64,000 nt of DNA from a virus: IMG/VR virus record IMGVR_UViG_3300028400_000005, positions 1 to 64,000 of that record; one strand, written 5' to 3'. Position 1 is the first letter of the stretch. Each line of letters begins with the position of its first letter. The notes under the pieces were generated by a model. That model was not told the origin of the DNA. It saw nothing but the letters and a program-made list of their open reading frames with translations, and did not search any database. The position numbers and the translations under genes were made by a program. Shown piece by piece: positions 39,625-46,453 of this stretch.

Positions 39625-40262
39625 GACACCCGCTTAGGCCGCACCCACGTCACCACACCAATCACCTTGTCGCTCGGCTTGGGCGGCGGGGCCTCTTCGT
39701 CGTCGTACACGTAGCCGCCCTTGGTGGCCCACACGGCCTCGAGGCCGCTACCCAGCCGCTCGAGCACCACGAGGTCGCCCTCTTCGATCCGCTCGGTCGC
39801 CCGCACCCCCACCGGCTCGTTGAGCGGCAGACAGGCGATCCTGCCCGACGTGGGAACGAAGAGCAGGTCGCAGGGCAGCGCCGGCTCCTCGCGCCGCGCG
39901 GCGGGGCCCTGGGCGGACTCCCCCTCGAGGTAGACGGGCACCGTCACGGCGACCTTGGCCGCCGGTTCGCCGTTGGCGGGCGCCACCACGGCGAGCCCGG
40001 TCTCCTCCACGAACCCCTGGTAGTCCCCGTCCCACAGGAGGGCGACCAGGGTACGCAGCCGGGCCGGCGAGAGGGTGCGCACGGCTACGTCGGGCTGCGT
40101 GATCAGCGTATGCAGCGTCGGGCGCGACACGCGCTCGTAGATACCGGGTTCGCGCTCGGCCAGGTCCTGGCTAAGCGCGTCCACGTCCCGCAGGCTCAGC
40201 TTGCGGGCCTTCATCCGCTGGTGTATCGCGTCCGAAAGAGACTTGGTTTTGACTGCTCCCAC
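39621..40262 (-). CDS. CI-like repressor: XRE-type HTH plus S24/LexA-like C-terminal domain
   Basis: Protein of 213 residues from GTG 40262 (GGAG upstream). The N-terminal HTH spans about 8-60 (LSDAIHQRMKARKLSLRDVDALS, RPTLHTLITQPD). The C-terminal half resembles a peptidase-S24 fold (CDLLFVPTSGRIACLPLNEPVGV, RIEEGDLVVLERLGSG), although a clear Ser-Lys dyad was not placed. It is divergent from a Cro-like gene across a 141-bp control region, the classic immunity layout. It is the prime candidate for binding the TGTCC-N8-GGACA operators. It leads the operon with ParA and the RHH protein, so partition is expressed in the lysogen. Confidence 0.8.
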   Translation of the reverse strand: MGAVKTKSLSDAIHQRMKARKLSLRDVDALSQDLAEREPGIYERVSRPTLHTLITQPDVAVRTLSPARLRTLVALLWDGDYQGFVEETGLAVVAPANGEPAAKVAVTVPVYLEGESAQGPAARREEPALPCDLLFVPTSGRIACLPLNEPVGVRATERIEEGDLVVLERLGSGLEAVWATKGGYVYDDEEAPPPKPSDKVIGVVTWVRPKRVS

Positions 40263-40403
40263 CTAACTCCACCCCCGTAAATGCGTGTGCCTCTTCCCTC
40301 CGTATAGTGCTTATTGTAGTCCAGAATATTGGATAACGCAAATGGACAGACAGCACGGCTGGCCAGCTTGCCCCCTTGTCCGTCTGTCTGTAAAATGAGA
40401 CAC
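40263..40403. promoter_or_regulatory. Immunity control region: divergent promoters and operators
   Basis: Leftward (repressor): TTGCGT (40341-40336), 17 nt, TACAAT (40318-40313), with a degenerate operator AGTCC-N8-GGATA at 40318-40335. Rightward (Cro-like): TTGCCC (40368-40373), 17 nt, TAAAAT (40391-40396), inside the perfect operator TGTCT-N8-AGACA (40385-40402), and 7 nt to ATG 40404 (leaderless). CAGACAG (40347-40353) and CTGTCTG (40384-40390) are further inverted partners. Confidence 0.8.
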
Positions 40404-40607
40404 ATGGAGACGATCCGCCTCAGCGAAATCCACACGCGCCTGAGCGAGCTGTCCGGCGAGCAGATCCTCGAGCTCGCTCGCCGAACCGGCATCGGCCGCT
40501 CGACCCTGTACCAGTACCGCGCCAGCCCGGAGGCGCTGAAGCGGGCTCGAGGCTCCACCCTGCTGGCCATCCAGAGGGCCCTGGATGAGGTGCGCGATGC
40601 TGCCTAG
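40404..40607 (+). CDS. Cro-like small HTH protein
   Basis: Protein of 67 residues from ATG 40404; longer open frames would start upstream of the promoter. It is one HTH: LSELSGEQILELARRTGIGRSTLYQYRASPEALKRARGSTLLAIQRALDE, with the recognition helix around RSTLYQYR. It is divergent from the repressor and starts from the leaderless operator-promoter. It is expected to repress the repressor promoter during lytic growth. It overlaps the next gene by 11 nt. Confidence 0.8.
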   Translation: METIRLSEIHTRLSELSGEQILELARRTGIGRSTLYQYRASPEALKRARGSTLLAIQRALDEVRDAA

Positions 40608-41250
40608 GGACCTGGACCCGTGGGGCGAGTGGCGCAACCCGGGCCTGAACCCCGACGTGGCCGAGTTCCTGGTGACCCACCGACCCACCTACGCGCAGTC
40701 GGTGGGTTTCATCCGAGCGGAGCGGCCGCGCGAGAACAATCATGAGGCCACCGCGTGGTGGAGCACCACCCCTGCCCGCGCGCACCTCATCAACGCGCTG
40801 CTGCGCCGGGGCGATCGCACCGTCGAGGCGGTCGAGCGGGAGCTGGGCATCCCCTCGTCCAAGATTTACTACTACCTGCGCGAGTTCCGCATGGCCTTCC
40901 AGCCCCGTCCGGGCTCGTCGGTGGTCATCATCGGCTACAGGGGCGAGTTCTACGAGGGGTGGGTGCTCAAGGACTACGGGAACGGCCGGGCGCGCCTGGT
41001 CGTGCCCGAGCACGGGGCGGTGGTCGAGGGCGAATGGAGCCGCACCAACCAGGCGTTCCGTTTGTCGCAGCCGTTACCGCGCACGGTGCCGCTTCGTGCC
41101 GCGGCGGAAAGCATGGGCGTCAAGGACTCCACGCTGCGCAAAGCCCTCAAGGCGCTGGGGGTGCCGGTCTACCAGCGGGCCCCTGTGCCGCTGCTCCAGC
41201 GCATGCTGCCTGAGCGAGCCCGCTACCTGGGAGGGCTATGGGGGAGCTAA
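40597..41250 (+). CDS. Early DNA-binding regulator with two HTH-like segments
   Basis: Protein of 217 residues from ATG 40597 (GAGGTG ribosome site within the Cro-like gene). HTH-like stretches are RTVEAVERELGIPSSKIYYYLREF (about 74-97) and RAAAESMGVKDSTLRKALKALGV (about 168-190), separated by a beta-rich SH3/KOW-like part (SVVIIGYRGEFYEGWVLKDYGNGRARLVVPEHG). The second gene of a cro operon often encodes a CII-like activator or an antiterminator. The architecture would fit a regulator of the class B promoters, but this is speculation from position. Confidence 0.7.
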   Translation: MLPRDLDPWGEWRNPGLNPDVAEFLVTHRPTYAQSVGFIRAERPRENNHEATAWWSTTPARAHLINALLRRGDRTVEAVERELGIPSSKIYYYLREFRMAFQPRPGSSVVIIGYRGEFYEGWVLKDYGNGRARLVVPEHGAVVEGEWSRTNQAFRLSQPLPRTVPLRAAAESMGVKDSTLRKALKALGVPVYQRAPVPLLQRMLPERARYLGGLWGS

Positions 41251-41453
41251 TCGCGCTCATCGAGCGGCTGGATCTGGCCAATGGGCTGCCCTACCTGCTG
41301 GCGGCGCGCGCCGGTGAGCTAGATAACCCGCCGTTGATCTGGCTCCTGTGGGAAGTGGAGGGCCTGGTCGAGGGGTCCAAGCTCACCGCGAAGGGTGAGA
41401 AGGTGGTGCACCACCTTCTCGGGCTGGCCGATGCCCTGGACATAGCCATCTGA
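41238..41453 (+). CDS. Small early protein, unknown
   Basis: Protein of 71 residues, leucine-rich and acidic-basic helical (LIALIERLDLANGLPYLLAARAG, IWLLWEVEGLVEGSKLTAKGEKVVHHLLGLADAL). Its start overlaps the preceding gene by 13 nt (GGGAGGGCT as ribosome site). It has no predicted transmembrane helix long enough to be sure. Role unknown. Confidence 0.6.
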   Translation: MGELIALIERLDLANGLPYLLAARAGELDNPPLIWLLWEVEGLVEGSKLTAKGEKVVHHLLGLADALDIAI

Positions 41454-41480
41454 GACGGACAAGCAAGCAAGGGAGACTGC

Positions 41481-41951
41481 ATGTACATTCAACGGGACAG
41501 ACGCACCGGGGAGCTGGGGCTCGTCCTGTGCGCTGCGGTGCTGGTGCTCACCCGCTACCGCTACGGGGGCGAGTATTGGCACATGGACATGAACGGCCTC
41601 GGCCTCGCGGCGCTTTGGCGGGCGCGGGAGCTGGAGCAGGCCGGCTACTACGTGCACCTCCGCCCAACCCGCACGGTGGTGCCCTCGCGCTGGCTGCTCG
41701 TAGCCCAGCTGCTGCTGGCGGCTTGGGTCGAGCGCGTCAGCGACCGAATCGGCCGGTGGGCAGAGGCCATATGGCACCGCAGCTGGAAGCACCACGTCCG
41801 GGCCGGCCGGCAGCTGGCACGCCGGGTCGCCTCGAGGTTGTGGCGGCGCGTGCGTGCGGCGGCCGGGGTGGCGCTTGGAGAACGACTCGAGCGCGCGGCG
41901 CCGAAACCGCGGGCATGGCCGCGGTACCGGAAGCCCTGGAAGCGGTGGTAG
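41481..41951 (+). CDS. Basic protein, possibly membrane-associated
   Basis: Protein of 156 residues with GGGAGA upstream of ATG 41481. There is a hydrophobic patch (WLLVAQLLLAAWVE, about 73-86) and a strongly basic C-terminal half (RSWKHHVRAGRQLARRVASRLWRRVRAAAG, PRYRKPWKRW). It is the last gene of the cro operon. Composition suggests membrane or nucleic-acid binding; no family recognised. Confidence 0.6.
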   Translation: MYIQRDRRTGELGLVLCAAVLVLTRYRYGGEYWHMDMNGLGLAALWRARELEQAGYYVHLRPTRTVVPSRWLLVAQLLLAAWVERVSDRIGRWAEAIWHRSWKHHVRAGRQLARRVASRLWRRVRAAAGVALGERLERAAPKPRAWPRYRKPWKRW

Positions 41952-41974
41952 GGAAGAGGGACAGGCAAGCCAGC

Positions 41975-42009
41975 TTGACGGCTTTGTCAGCCGTCCGGTA
42001 TCCTAGACA
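41975..42009 (+). promoter_or_regulatory. Class A promoter/operator of the clamp operon
   Basis: -35 TTGACG (41975-41980), 18 nt, -10 TATCCT (41999-42004) inside CGTCC-N8-AGACA (41992-42009). The leader to ATG 42032 carries GAGGAGG. Confidence 0.8.
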
Positions 42010-42031
42010 CGCAAGGCGAGGAGGTTAAGCC

Positions 42032-42286
42032 ATGAAGACACCCGAAGCAGTTCTCCAGCACGCACCCGCCGCCGCTCACGGCGCCGCGTCGGCGGCCGTG
42101 ACGCTCTTGCCGGCTGACGGCTGGCGCGCCGTCTATGAAGGCGGGGACGCGCGACCGTTGGTAGCTTGGCGCTTCGTCGGAGACCGCGGCGAGGGCATCG
42201 TGCTCAACGAAGCGGGGGAGACGGTAGCGGCCCCGATGCTCCCGGGGTTCAAACGCTACCTGTACGTCCAGCGGAGGAGCGCATGA
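42032..42286 (+). CDS. Small protein preceding the sliding clamp
   Basis: Protein of 84 residues with an excellent AGGAGGT site. The N-terminus is Ala-rich (VLQHAPAAAHGAASAAVTL); the rest is a beta sheet pattern (WRAVYEGGDARPLVAWRFVGDRGEGIVLNEAGETVAAP). The stop overlaps the clamp ATG by 4 nt, so its translation sets clamp synthesis. No family recognised. Confidence 0.65.
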   Translation: MKTPEAVLQHAPAAAHGAASAAVTLLPADGWRAVYEGGDARPLVAWRFVGDRGEGIVLNEAGETVAAPMLPGFKRYLYVQRRSA

Positions 42287-43353
42287 AGTTCGCCCAGGCC
42301 GTCTCACTCCTGGCGGGCCTCGTGCCTACCCGCGCCAGCAACCCGGCGCTGGGCCACATCCACCTCGATACCAAAGACGGGGTGCTCGTCGGCCGCGCGT
42401 CCAACGGGGAAGTGGACCTCGAAATCATGACGACGGAGGCGGCCCTCGAGCTGGATCCGGGCGGGGTGCTGGTGCCCCCGGCGGGGTTTGCGCGGTTTGT
42501 CGCTAGCCTGAAAGAACCTGCGCTGGGATACGACCCCGAGACGCGCGAGCTGGTCGTCAGCGGCGGCGCAGCCTCGGCCCGTTTCCGCACCGGCCGCGCC
42601 GACGACTTCCCCGAGATGCGCGCCTTTGGGGGCGAGGTTCCGCGCGTGCGCATCCCTGCCGGCGAGCTTCGCCGGGCGCTGTCCGTGCGCTTCGCAAGCT
42701 CGGCCGAAGACTACCGCGCGATCTTCCGCGGGGTGCAGTTCGAGTTCCGCGAGAAAGGCTTCCGCACCGCGGCCTCGGACGGGTTCCGCCTCGCGGTCTA
42801 CGACTTCCCCGAAAGCGAGGGCGAGGTCGAACGCCTGTTCGTCATCGCCCGAAAGTCGCTCGACGTGCTGAGCAAGCTCCTTCCCGGGGACGAGTCGCCC
42901 GTAGAGGTGGCCGTCCAAGGCCCGCAGGTGCAGTTCGTGTGGGAAGGCGTGCGCCTGGTCCTCACGGCCATGGAGGGGCAGTTTCCCGACTACGAGCGGG
43001 TCGTGCCCAAGGAGATCACCCACACCATCGAAGCGCCGCGTGACGACCTCCTGACCGCGCTCAAGCGGCTGGCGCCGCTCACGGACCCGAACACGGCCCG
43101 GGTGGACGTGCGGTTCGAGGACGGGGCCGCCACACTCACCGCCGAGGGCGACTACGGTAAGGCCAACGACCGGGTGGAGCTCCTGGCGGTCCAGGGCGAA
43201 CCCGTCCTGCAGTCGTACAACCTGCATTACCTGCAGGAGGCGCTGCAGCACGTGGACACCGATCGTGCCACCCTCGAGCTCAGCGGTCCCGTGACCCCTG
43301 CGGTCATCCGCGGAGAAAGCACCTGGAGCATCGTGGTACCGCTGCGAACCTAG
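42283..43353 (+). CDS. dnaN: DNA polymerase III beta-like sliding clamp
   Basis: Protein of 356 residues (ATG 42283), length normal for DnaN. Three-domain beta-clamp features are visible: MKFAQAVSLLAGLVPTRASNPALGHIHLDTKDGVLVGRASNGEVDLE at the N-terminus, ASDGFRLAVYDF near 160 (the conserved A-T/S-D-x-x-R-L), VVPKEITHTIEAPRDDLLTALKRL near 240, and NLHYLQEAL near 313 with a terminal STWSIVVPLR. It encircles DNA and tethers polymerase and other partners carrying Q-x-x-L-F peptides; such peptides occur in the two giant helicases of this phage. It is repressor-controlled by the class A promoter at 41975. Confidence 0.93.
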   Translation: MKFAQAVSLLAGLVPTRASNPALGHIHLDTKDGVLVGRASNGEVDLEIMTTEAALELDPGGVLVPPAGFARFVASLKEPALGYDPETRELVVSGGAASARFRTGRADDFPEMRAFGGEVPRVRIPAGELRRALSVRFASSAEDYRAIFRGVQFEFREKGFRTAASDGFRLAVYDFPESEGEVERLFVIARKSLDVLSKLLPGDESPVEVAVQGPQVQFVWEGVRLVLTAMEGQFPDYERVVPKEITHTIEAPRDDLLTALKRLAPLTDPNTARVDVRFEDGAATLTAEGDYGKANDRVELLAVQGEPVLQSYNLHYLQEALQHVDTDRATLELSGPVTPAVIRGESTWSIVVPLRT

Positions 43354-43383
43354 CGGTTAACCGGCCGTCCTACCCTCCTAGGG

Positions 43384-43420
43384 CGGTACCCCCGCGGTTC
43401 CTACCGTGGGGGTACCGTTT
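43384..43420 (+). terminator. Intrinsic terminator after clamp gene
   Basis: CGGTACCCCC (43384-43393) pairs with GGGGGTACCG (43408-43417), 14-nt loop, then TTTGTT. Confidence 0.8.
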
Positions 43421-43460
43421 GTTACCGCTACCCATGTACCGCTCGAGGCCGGAAAAACTC

Positions 43461-43482
43461 CCACGGTATCGACGCGTACGGT
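43461..43482 (+). promoter_or_regulatory. Class B (late) promoter of the packaging unit
   Basis: CCACGG box, 9-10 nt, TACGGT (43477-43482), then 7 nt to ATG 43490. Placed immediately after the clamp terminator. Confidence 0.55.
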
Positions 43483-43489
43483 AGGTGCG

Positions 43490-44224
43490 ATGGGTGACCG
43501 TTCCGACGACTACATCCAGCTCCCCAACGGCGGGCGGGCGCTGCGCTGCAAGGCCACCCTCAAGAACGGCAAGCGCTGCTCCAACCCGGCCCGCAAGGGC
43601 TTCGAGGTCTGCTGGAAGCACGGCGCCGGATCGGGCAAGCGCGAAAAGGAGGGCACGCGTAAGCCCCCGGGCCGGCCGCCCGTGCATGGCCTCTACTCCA
43701 AGCACGGGCTCACCTCGATCCGGGAGCTGCGGGATCAGCTGCTCGAGCTCGGGGGAGAGCTCGACAACACCGACGCGGCGCTGGCCACCCTCAAGGCCAC
43801 CCTCGAGTGGCTGCTCAGCCTCGCGGACAACCAGAAGGACAAGGCGGAGAAGTTCGAGAAGCTGGCCGATACGCTCGCCGCGGCGGCCTCGGAGGCGAGG
43901 TCGTACGGCGACGTGGAAACGGCCGTCGAGCTGGGTCGGGACGTGCGCGCGGCCCTGCGGCTCGCCACCGAGCTGTCGTCCTGGACGGACCGCCTCGTCG
44001 AGGCCGCCCTCAAGGTGATCAACGCGGTCAAGCAGCGCGCCGAAACCCGGGCCAAGCTGGCCGAAACCAGGGCGCTCGAGCAGTTCGTCAAGCTGGCCGC
44101 GGGCGTCCGCGACATCGTTTGGGACCTGATGGACGAGGAAACCCTGAACGTCTTCGAGGACCGCTTGCGCCGGGAGCTGCTGGCCCCGAAGCGCCTGCAG
44201 CTCCCGGAACGCACGCAGGACTAG
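43490..44224 (+). CDS. Putative small terminase subunit
   Basis: Protein of 244 residues from ATG 43490, leaderless-type start. The N-terminal RCKATLKNGKRCSNPARKGFEVCWKHG zinc-like C-C-C-H box is followed by GRPPVHGLYSKHG, the G-R-P-x-x-H-G-L-Y-S motif common in small terminase-like DNA-binding proteins. The rest is a long helical oligomerisation region (about 75-210). Small terminases recognise pac/cos DNA and feed the large subunit encoded 2.2 kb downstream on the same strand. The call rests on motif and context. The gene ends convergent with the next, overlapping by 4 nt. Confidence 0.65.
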   Translation: MGDRSDDYIQLPNGGRALRCKATLKNGKRCSNPARKGFEVCWKHGAGSGKREKEGTRKPPGRPPVHGLYSKHGLTSIRELRDQLLELGGELDNTDAALATLKATLEWLLSLADNQKDKAEKFEKLADTLAAAASEARSYGDVETAVELGRDVRAALRLATELSSWTDRLVEAALKVINAVKQRAETRAKLAETRALEQFVKLAAGVRDIVWDLMDEETLNVFEDRLRRELLAPKRLQLPERTQD

Positions 44225-44682
44225 CTCGAGCGCAGACCCAAACCGACCCAGCCCTCCTCGCCGCGTTGGTCACGCGGGAGCTCCAGGTACTGGCCGATCG
44301 CGTCCACCAGCGCGTAGCGCTCCGCCAGGCTCAGCTCCCGGACCCGCCGCAGCAGGCCCTCGCAGTCGTCCAGTCCGGCCTGCTCGCACAGGCGCTCGTG
44401 CTGCTCGGCCTCCTCGACCGTCGCCGGCACTAGGTAGATCAGCTCGGGAGCCTCCACGGACGCCATCGAGCTGAGGGCGTACGCCAGCGCCTCGAGCTCA
44501 GCAACGGAGAAGCGGTCGCGCAACCCGCGCATGGCGCGCTCGAGCATGGAGTAGTAGCGCGCGAGGTCGCGGCGCGCGATCTCAGTCGGGGTGGCGGAGC
44601 GCGCCCGCTGGACCAGGTCGGCCCCCGGACGCACGTCCGGGCTCAGCGACGTGTTAACCCGCAAGGCGTTTTTCATGGGCAT
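44221..44682 (-). CDS. Paralogue of the early protein at 34378-34812
   Basis: Protein of 153 residues from ATG 44682 (GGAGGTG ribosome site). Block similarity to the early protein: DVRPGADLVQRAR..IARRDLARYYSMLERAMRGLRDRFSVAELEALAYAL..LSLAERYALVDAI. It is transcribed leftward from a promoter that shares an operator with the gene at 44785. Function unknown; duplication and separate control suggest a regulatory or dosage role. Confidence 0.75.
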   Translation of the reverse strand: MPMKNALRVNTSLSPDVRPGADLVQRARSATPTEIARRDLARYYSMLERAMRGLRDRFSVAELEALAYALSSMASVEAPELIYLVPATVEEAEQHERLCEQAGLDDCEGLLRRVRELSLAERYALVDAIGQYLELPRDQRGEEGWVGLGLRSS

Positions 44683-44700
44683 TTCAGCACCTCCGCCGCC

Positions 44701-44764
44701 ATCCTAGCACGGTACGCGGACCGCGCGCAATAGGATTGCAAGGGTACGCGTACCGTGCTACAAT
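44701..44764. promoter_or_regulatory. Divergent promoters sharing paired operators
   Basis: Arms TAGCACGGTACGCG (44705-44718) and CGCGTACCGTGCTA (44747-44760) are perfectly complementary; the second contains the palindrome GGTACGCGTACC (44743-44754). Rightward: TTGCAA 44736-44741, 17 nt, TACAAT 44759-44764. Leftward: TTGCGC 44730-44725, 18 nt, TAGGAT 44706-44701. Each arm covers the same place next to each -10. Confidence 0.8.
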
Positions 44765-44784
44765 ACGGGTGTGGGAGGTATGCG

Positions 44785-45459
44785 ATGAAGAAAGCGGAAA
44801 TGAGCGCGAAACTGTTGGCGGCCCTGAGCGAGCTCGGTGACTCCTTGGCCCCGCTGCACGTGATGCTTGGCAACGAGCTCGAGCCCCGCCCGGCCTACCT
44901 GTTCCTCGGCGAGGACGAGGTGGGGTTCCGGGTGGCGTACTCCGACGGTACGCCGGAGGCCGTCTGGAACGGCCGCGTCCGTGAGTGGTCGCTCCACCCG
45001 CGGCTCTCCGCGGACGCCCTGCGCCGGTTGGCCGAAGACGACCGCGTGCTGTCCCTGCTCGAGCGCGTGGCGGCCGGCCTCAGCGTGGAGTGGGACGGCA
45101 GCAACCGCGTGGGCCGCCTCTCGCCCGACGCCGCGGCCGCCGAGGAGGAGCTGGGCGACCTGCTCGAGCGCGAGTACGGGCTCGACGGCGACCTGGTGCC
45201 GTCCTACGACGCCGATGAGGTTGTCTGGGGCGTGAACGTGCCGTCGCGCGAAAAGCTCGCTGAGGTCTGGCCCCCGGAAAAATCCCTCGACGAGGCCGTG
45301 AGTGCGCTGGAAGAGCTGGCCCGGTCTGAGGGCTTTCTCGTCCGCGGCGACCTCGAGCGGGTGCTCCTGGACGCCCTGGAATCGCTGGGCGACGAAGACC
45401 CCGACGCCCTCACGGGCGAGCACCGGCGGGAGTACGAAGCGCGCTTCGCCGCGGCCTGA
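44785..45459 (+). CDS. Acidic protein of unknown function
   Basis: Protein of 224 residues from ATG 44785 (GGGAGG ribosome site). It is strongly acidic and helical (DALRRLAEDDRVLSLLERVAAG, AAAEEELGDLLEREYGLDGDL). Highly negative small phage proteins can act as DNA mimics or protein inhibitors, but there is no specific evidence here. It is a monocistronic unit closed by the terminator at 45478-45503 and controlled by the paired operator at 44701-44764. Confidence 0.7.
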   Translation: MKKAEMSAKLLAALSELGDSLAPLHVMLGNELEPRPAYLFLGEDEVGFRVAYSDGTPEAVWNGRVREWSLHPRLSADALRRLAEDDRVLSLLERVAAGLSVEWDGSNRVGRLSPDAAAAEEELGDLLEREYGLDGDLVPSYDADEVVWGVNVPSREKLAEVWPPEKSLDEAVSALEELARSEGFLVRGDLERVLLDALESLGDEDPDALTGEHRREYEARFAAA

Positions 45460-45477
45460 TCCGGTCTCGACTCCTCA

Positions 45478-45507
45478 AAGGCCGCCCTGGGAAGGGCGGC
45501 CTTGCTC
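45478..45507 (+). terminator. Intrinsic terminator
   Basis: AAGGCCGCCCT (45478-45488) pairs with AGGGCGGCCTT (45493-45503), 4-nt loop, followed by GCTC. Symmetric, so possibly bidirectional. Confidence 0.8.
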
Positions 45508-45593
45508 ATGGGCCCGCCACCGGGACGGCTTTGTGCGCGTGTGGGGCGCAGCTTCCATTGTTCACCGGCCTTTACTAAAATCTATATCGGTAC

Positions 45594-45776
45594 TCAAAAA
45601 TGTATCAAAAGCCAAAATACAAGAAGAGCAATCGTAAGGAAAATCAGACCCGTAAGCCCTGTCCAGACCGCCACCCTGGCCTCTTCGAGCGCGTGTCGCT
45701 CCTGCTGCAGATAGCGCGCCTGGTGGTGGCCCTCCTGCAACTCCTGCTGCGCTGATGGTCTGGTGTTACAGACCAC
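45594..45776 (-). CDS. Candidate tail-anchored membrane mini-protein (overlapping alternative on the other strand)
   Basis: GTG-started frame of 60 residues. It is a polar, Gln-rich helical N-terminus (QQELQEGHHQARYLQQERHALEEA) followed by one textbook C-terminal membrane helix (VWTGLTGLIFLTIALLVFW). The opposite strand holds an overlapping 51-residue ORF (45600-45755), basic at the N-terminus (MYQKPKYKKSNRKENQTRK) and hydrophobic at the C-terminus (LLLQIARLVVALLQLLLR). Neither has a good ribosome site. The region is much richer in A/T than its surroundings. At most one is likely real. Confidence 0.4.
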   Translation of the reverse strand: MVCNTRPSAQQELQEGHHQARYLQQERHALEEARVAVWTGLTGLIFLTIALLVFWLLIHF

Positions 45777-45804
45777 GCAGCAAGCATGTTGGCTGGACCG
45801 TCTA

Positions 45805-45836
45805 ATATTCCCGCTAATAGAAATAAACGGGAATAT
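45805..45836. promoter_or_regulatory. AT-rich inverted repeat
   Basis: ATATTCCCG (45805-45813) and CGGGAATAT (45828-45836) flank an A-rich 14-nt spacer. Could be an operator or part of a cis site. Confidence 0.5.
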
Positions 45837-45839
45837 CCC

Positions 45840-45878
45840 GGAACCTTACACCCCGAGGCCCTGCGGGTGTAAGGTTCC
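45840..45878. terminator. Perfect 14-bp hairpin, third copy of the AACCTTACAC stem
   Basis: GGAACCTTACACCC (45840-45853) pairs perfectly with GGGTGTAAGGTTCC (45865-45878) around an 11-nt loop. Same core as the hairpins at 931 and 33801. It lies just upstream of the packaging promoter. Confidence 0.65.
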
Positions 45879-45906
45879 CGCCCTGGGCGTCCCGGGCGGC
45901 CGCTTC

Positions 45907-45928
45907 TGACCGCCCCCGCGCCTAGCGT
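45907..45928 (+). promoter_or_regulatory. Class B (late) promoter of resolvase-terminase operon
   Basis: TGACCGCC, 8 nt, TAGCGT (45923-45928), then 6 nt to ATG 45935. One of the best matches to the consensus. Confidence 0.65.
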
Positions 45929-45934
45929 GGGGGT

Positions 45935-46453
45935 ATGAGCCCTGCGCATCGCATCTACGCCGTGGACCCCGGGGGCACCACCGGGCACGCCGTCGTCGAA
46001 GGGGGAACCGTGCGTATGGCGGGCGCCGTCCCGCGCTCCGACGCCCTCGAGGTCCTGACGGCCGCCTTCGTGGACTACCGCCCGCACCTGGTGGTGCTCG
46101 AGGGCTGGGAGAATCAGGGCCGCCGCCCGAACATCCACGCCGCCTACGCCAATCAGGTCCTGGGGTACGTCAAGGCCCTAGCCCACGTCTACAAGGTGCC
46201 GCTCGTCGAGACCTACGCCTCGGTCTGGAAGCCCGCCATGCGGGCCGGCGCCATGGCGATCCCCGGGGACCGCTACGGGGTGCCGACGGTGCGCAAGGAA
46301 AGCCGGGCGCTCGCCCTGCGGCTCGCCCTCGAGCTCGGCGGCTGGCCGGCGGACACCTTCGAGGGCCTGCCCCGGCGCGACTGGCCGCACGTCATTGACG
46401 CGCTCGCCCTGGCCGTCTGGGGGTGGAAGTATGGCGCCCGCCCTCGAGCCTGA
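45935..46453 (+). CDS. RuvC-like Holliday-junction resolvase
   Basis: Protein of 172 residues with an RNase-H-like fold. The first strand IYAVDPGGTTG carries Asp11, the second block HLVVLEGWEN carries Glu56, and the last helix WPHVIDALALAVWG carries His152 and Asp155, giving the D-E-H/D set for two-metal catalysis. Phage resolvases next to terminases clear branched DNA before packaging. The start is leaderless-type. The 3' end overlaps the large terminase by 23 nt. Confidence 0.82.
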   Translation: MSPAHRIYAVDPGGTTGHAVVEGGTVRMAGAVPRSDALEVLTAAFVDYRPHLVVLEGWENQGRRPNIHAAYANQVLGYVKALAHVYKVPLVETYASVWKPAMRAGAMAIPGDRYGVPTVRKESRALALRLALELGGWPADTFEGLPRRDWPHVIDALALAVWGWKYGARPRA

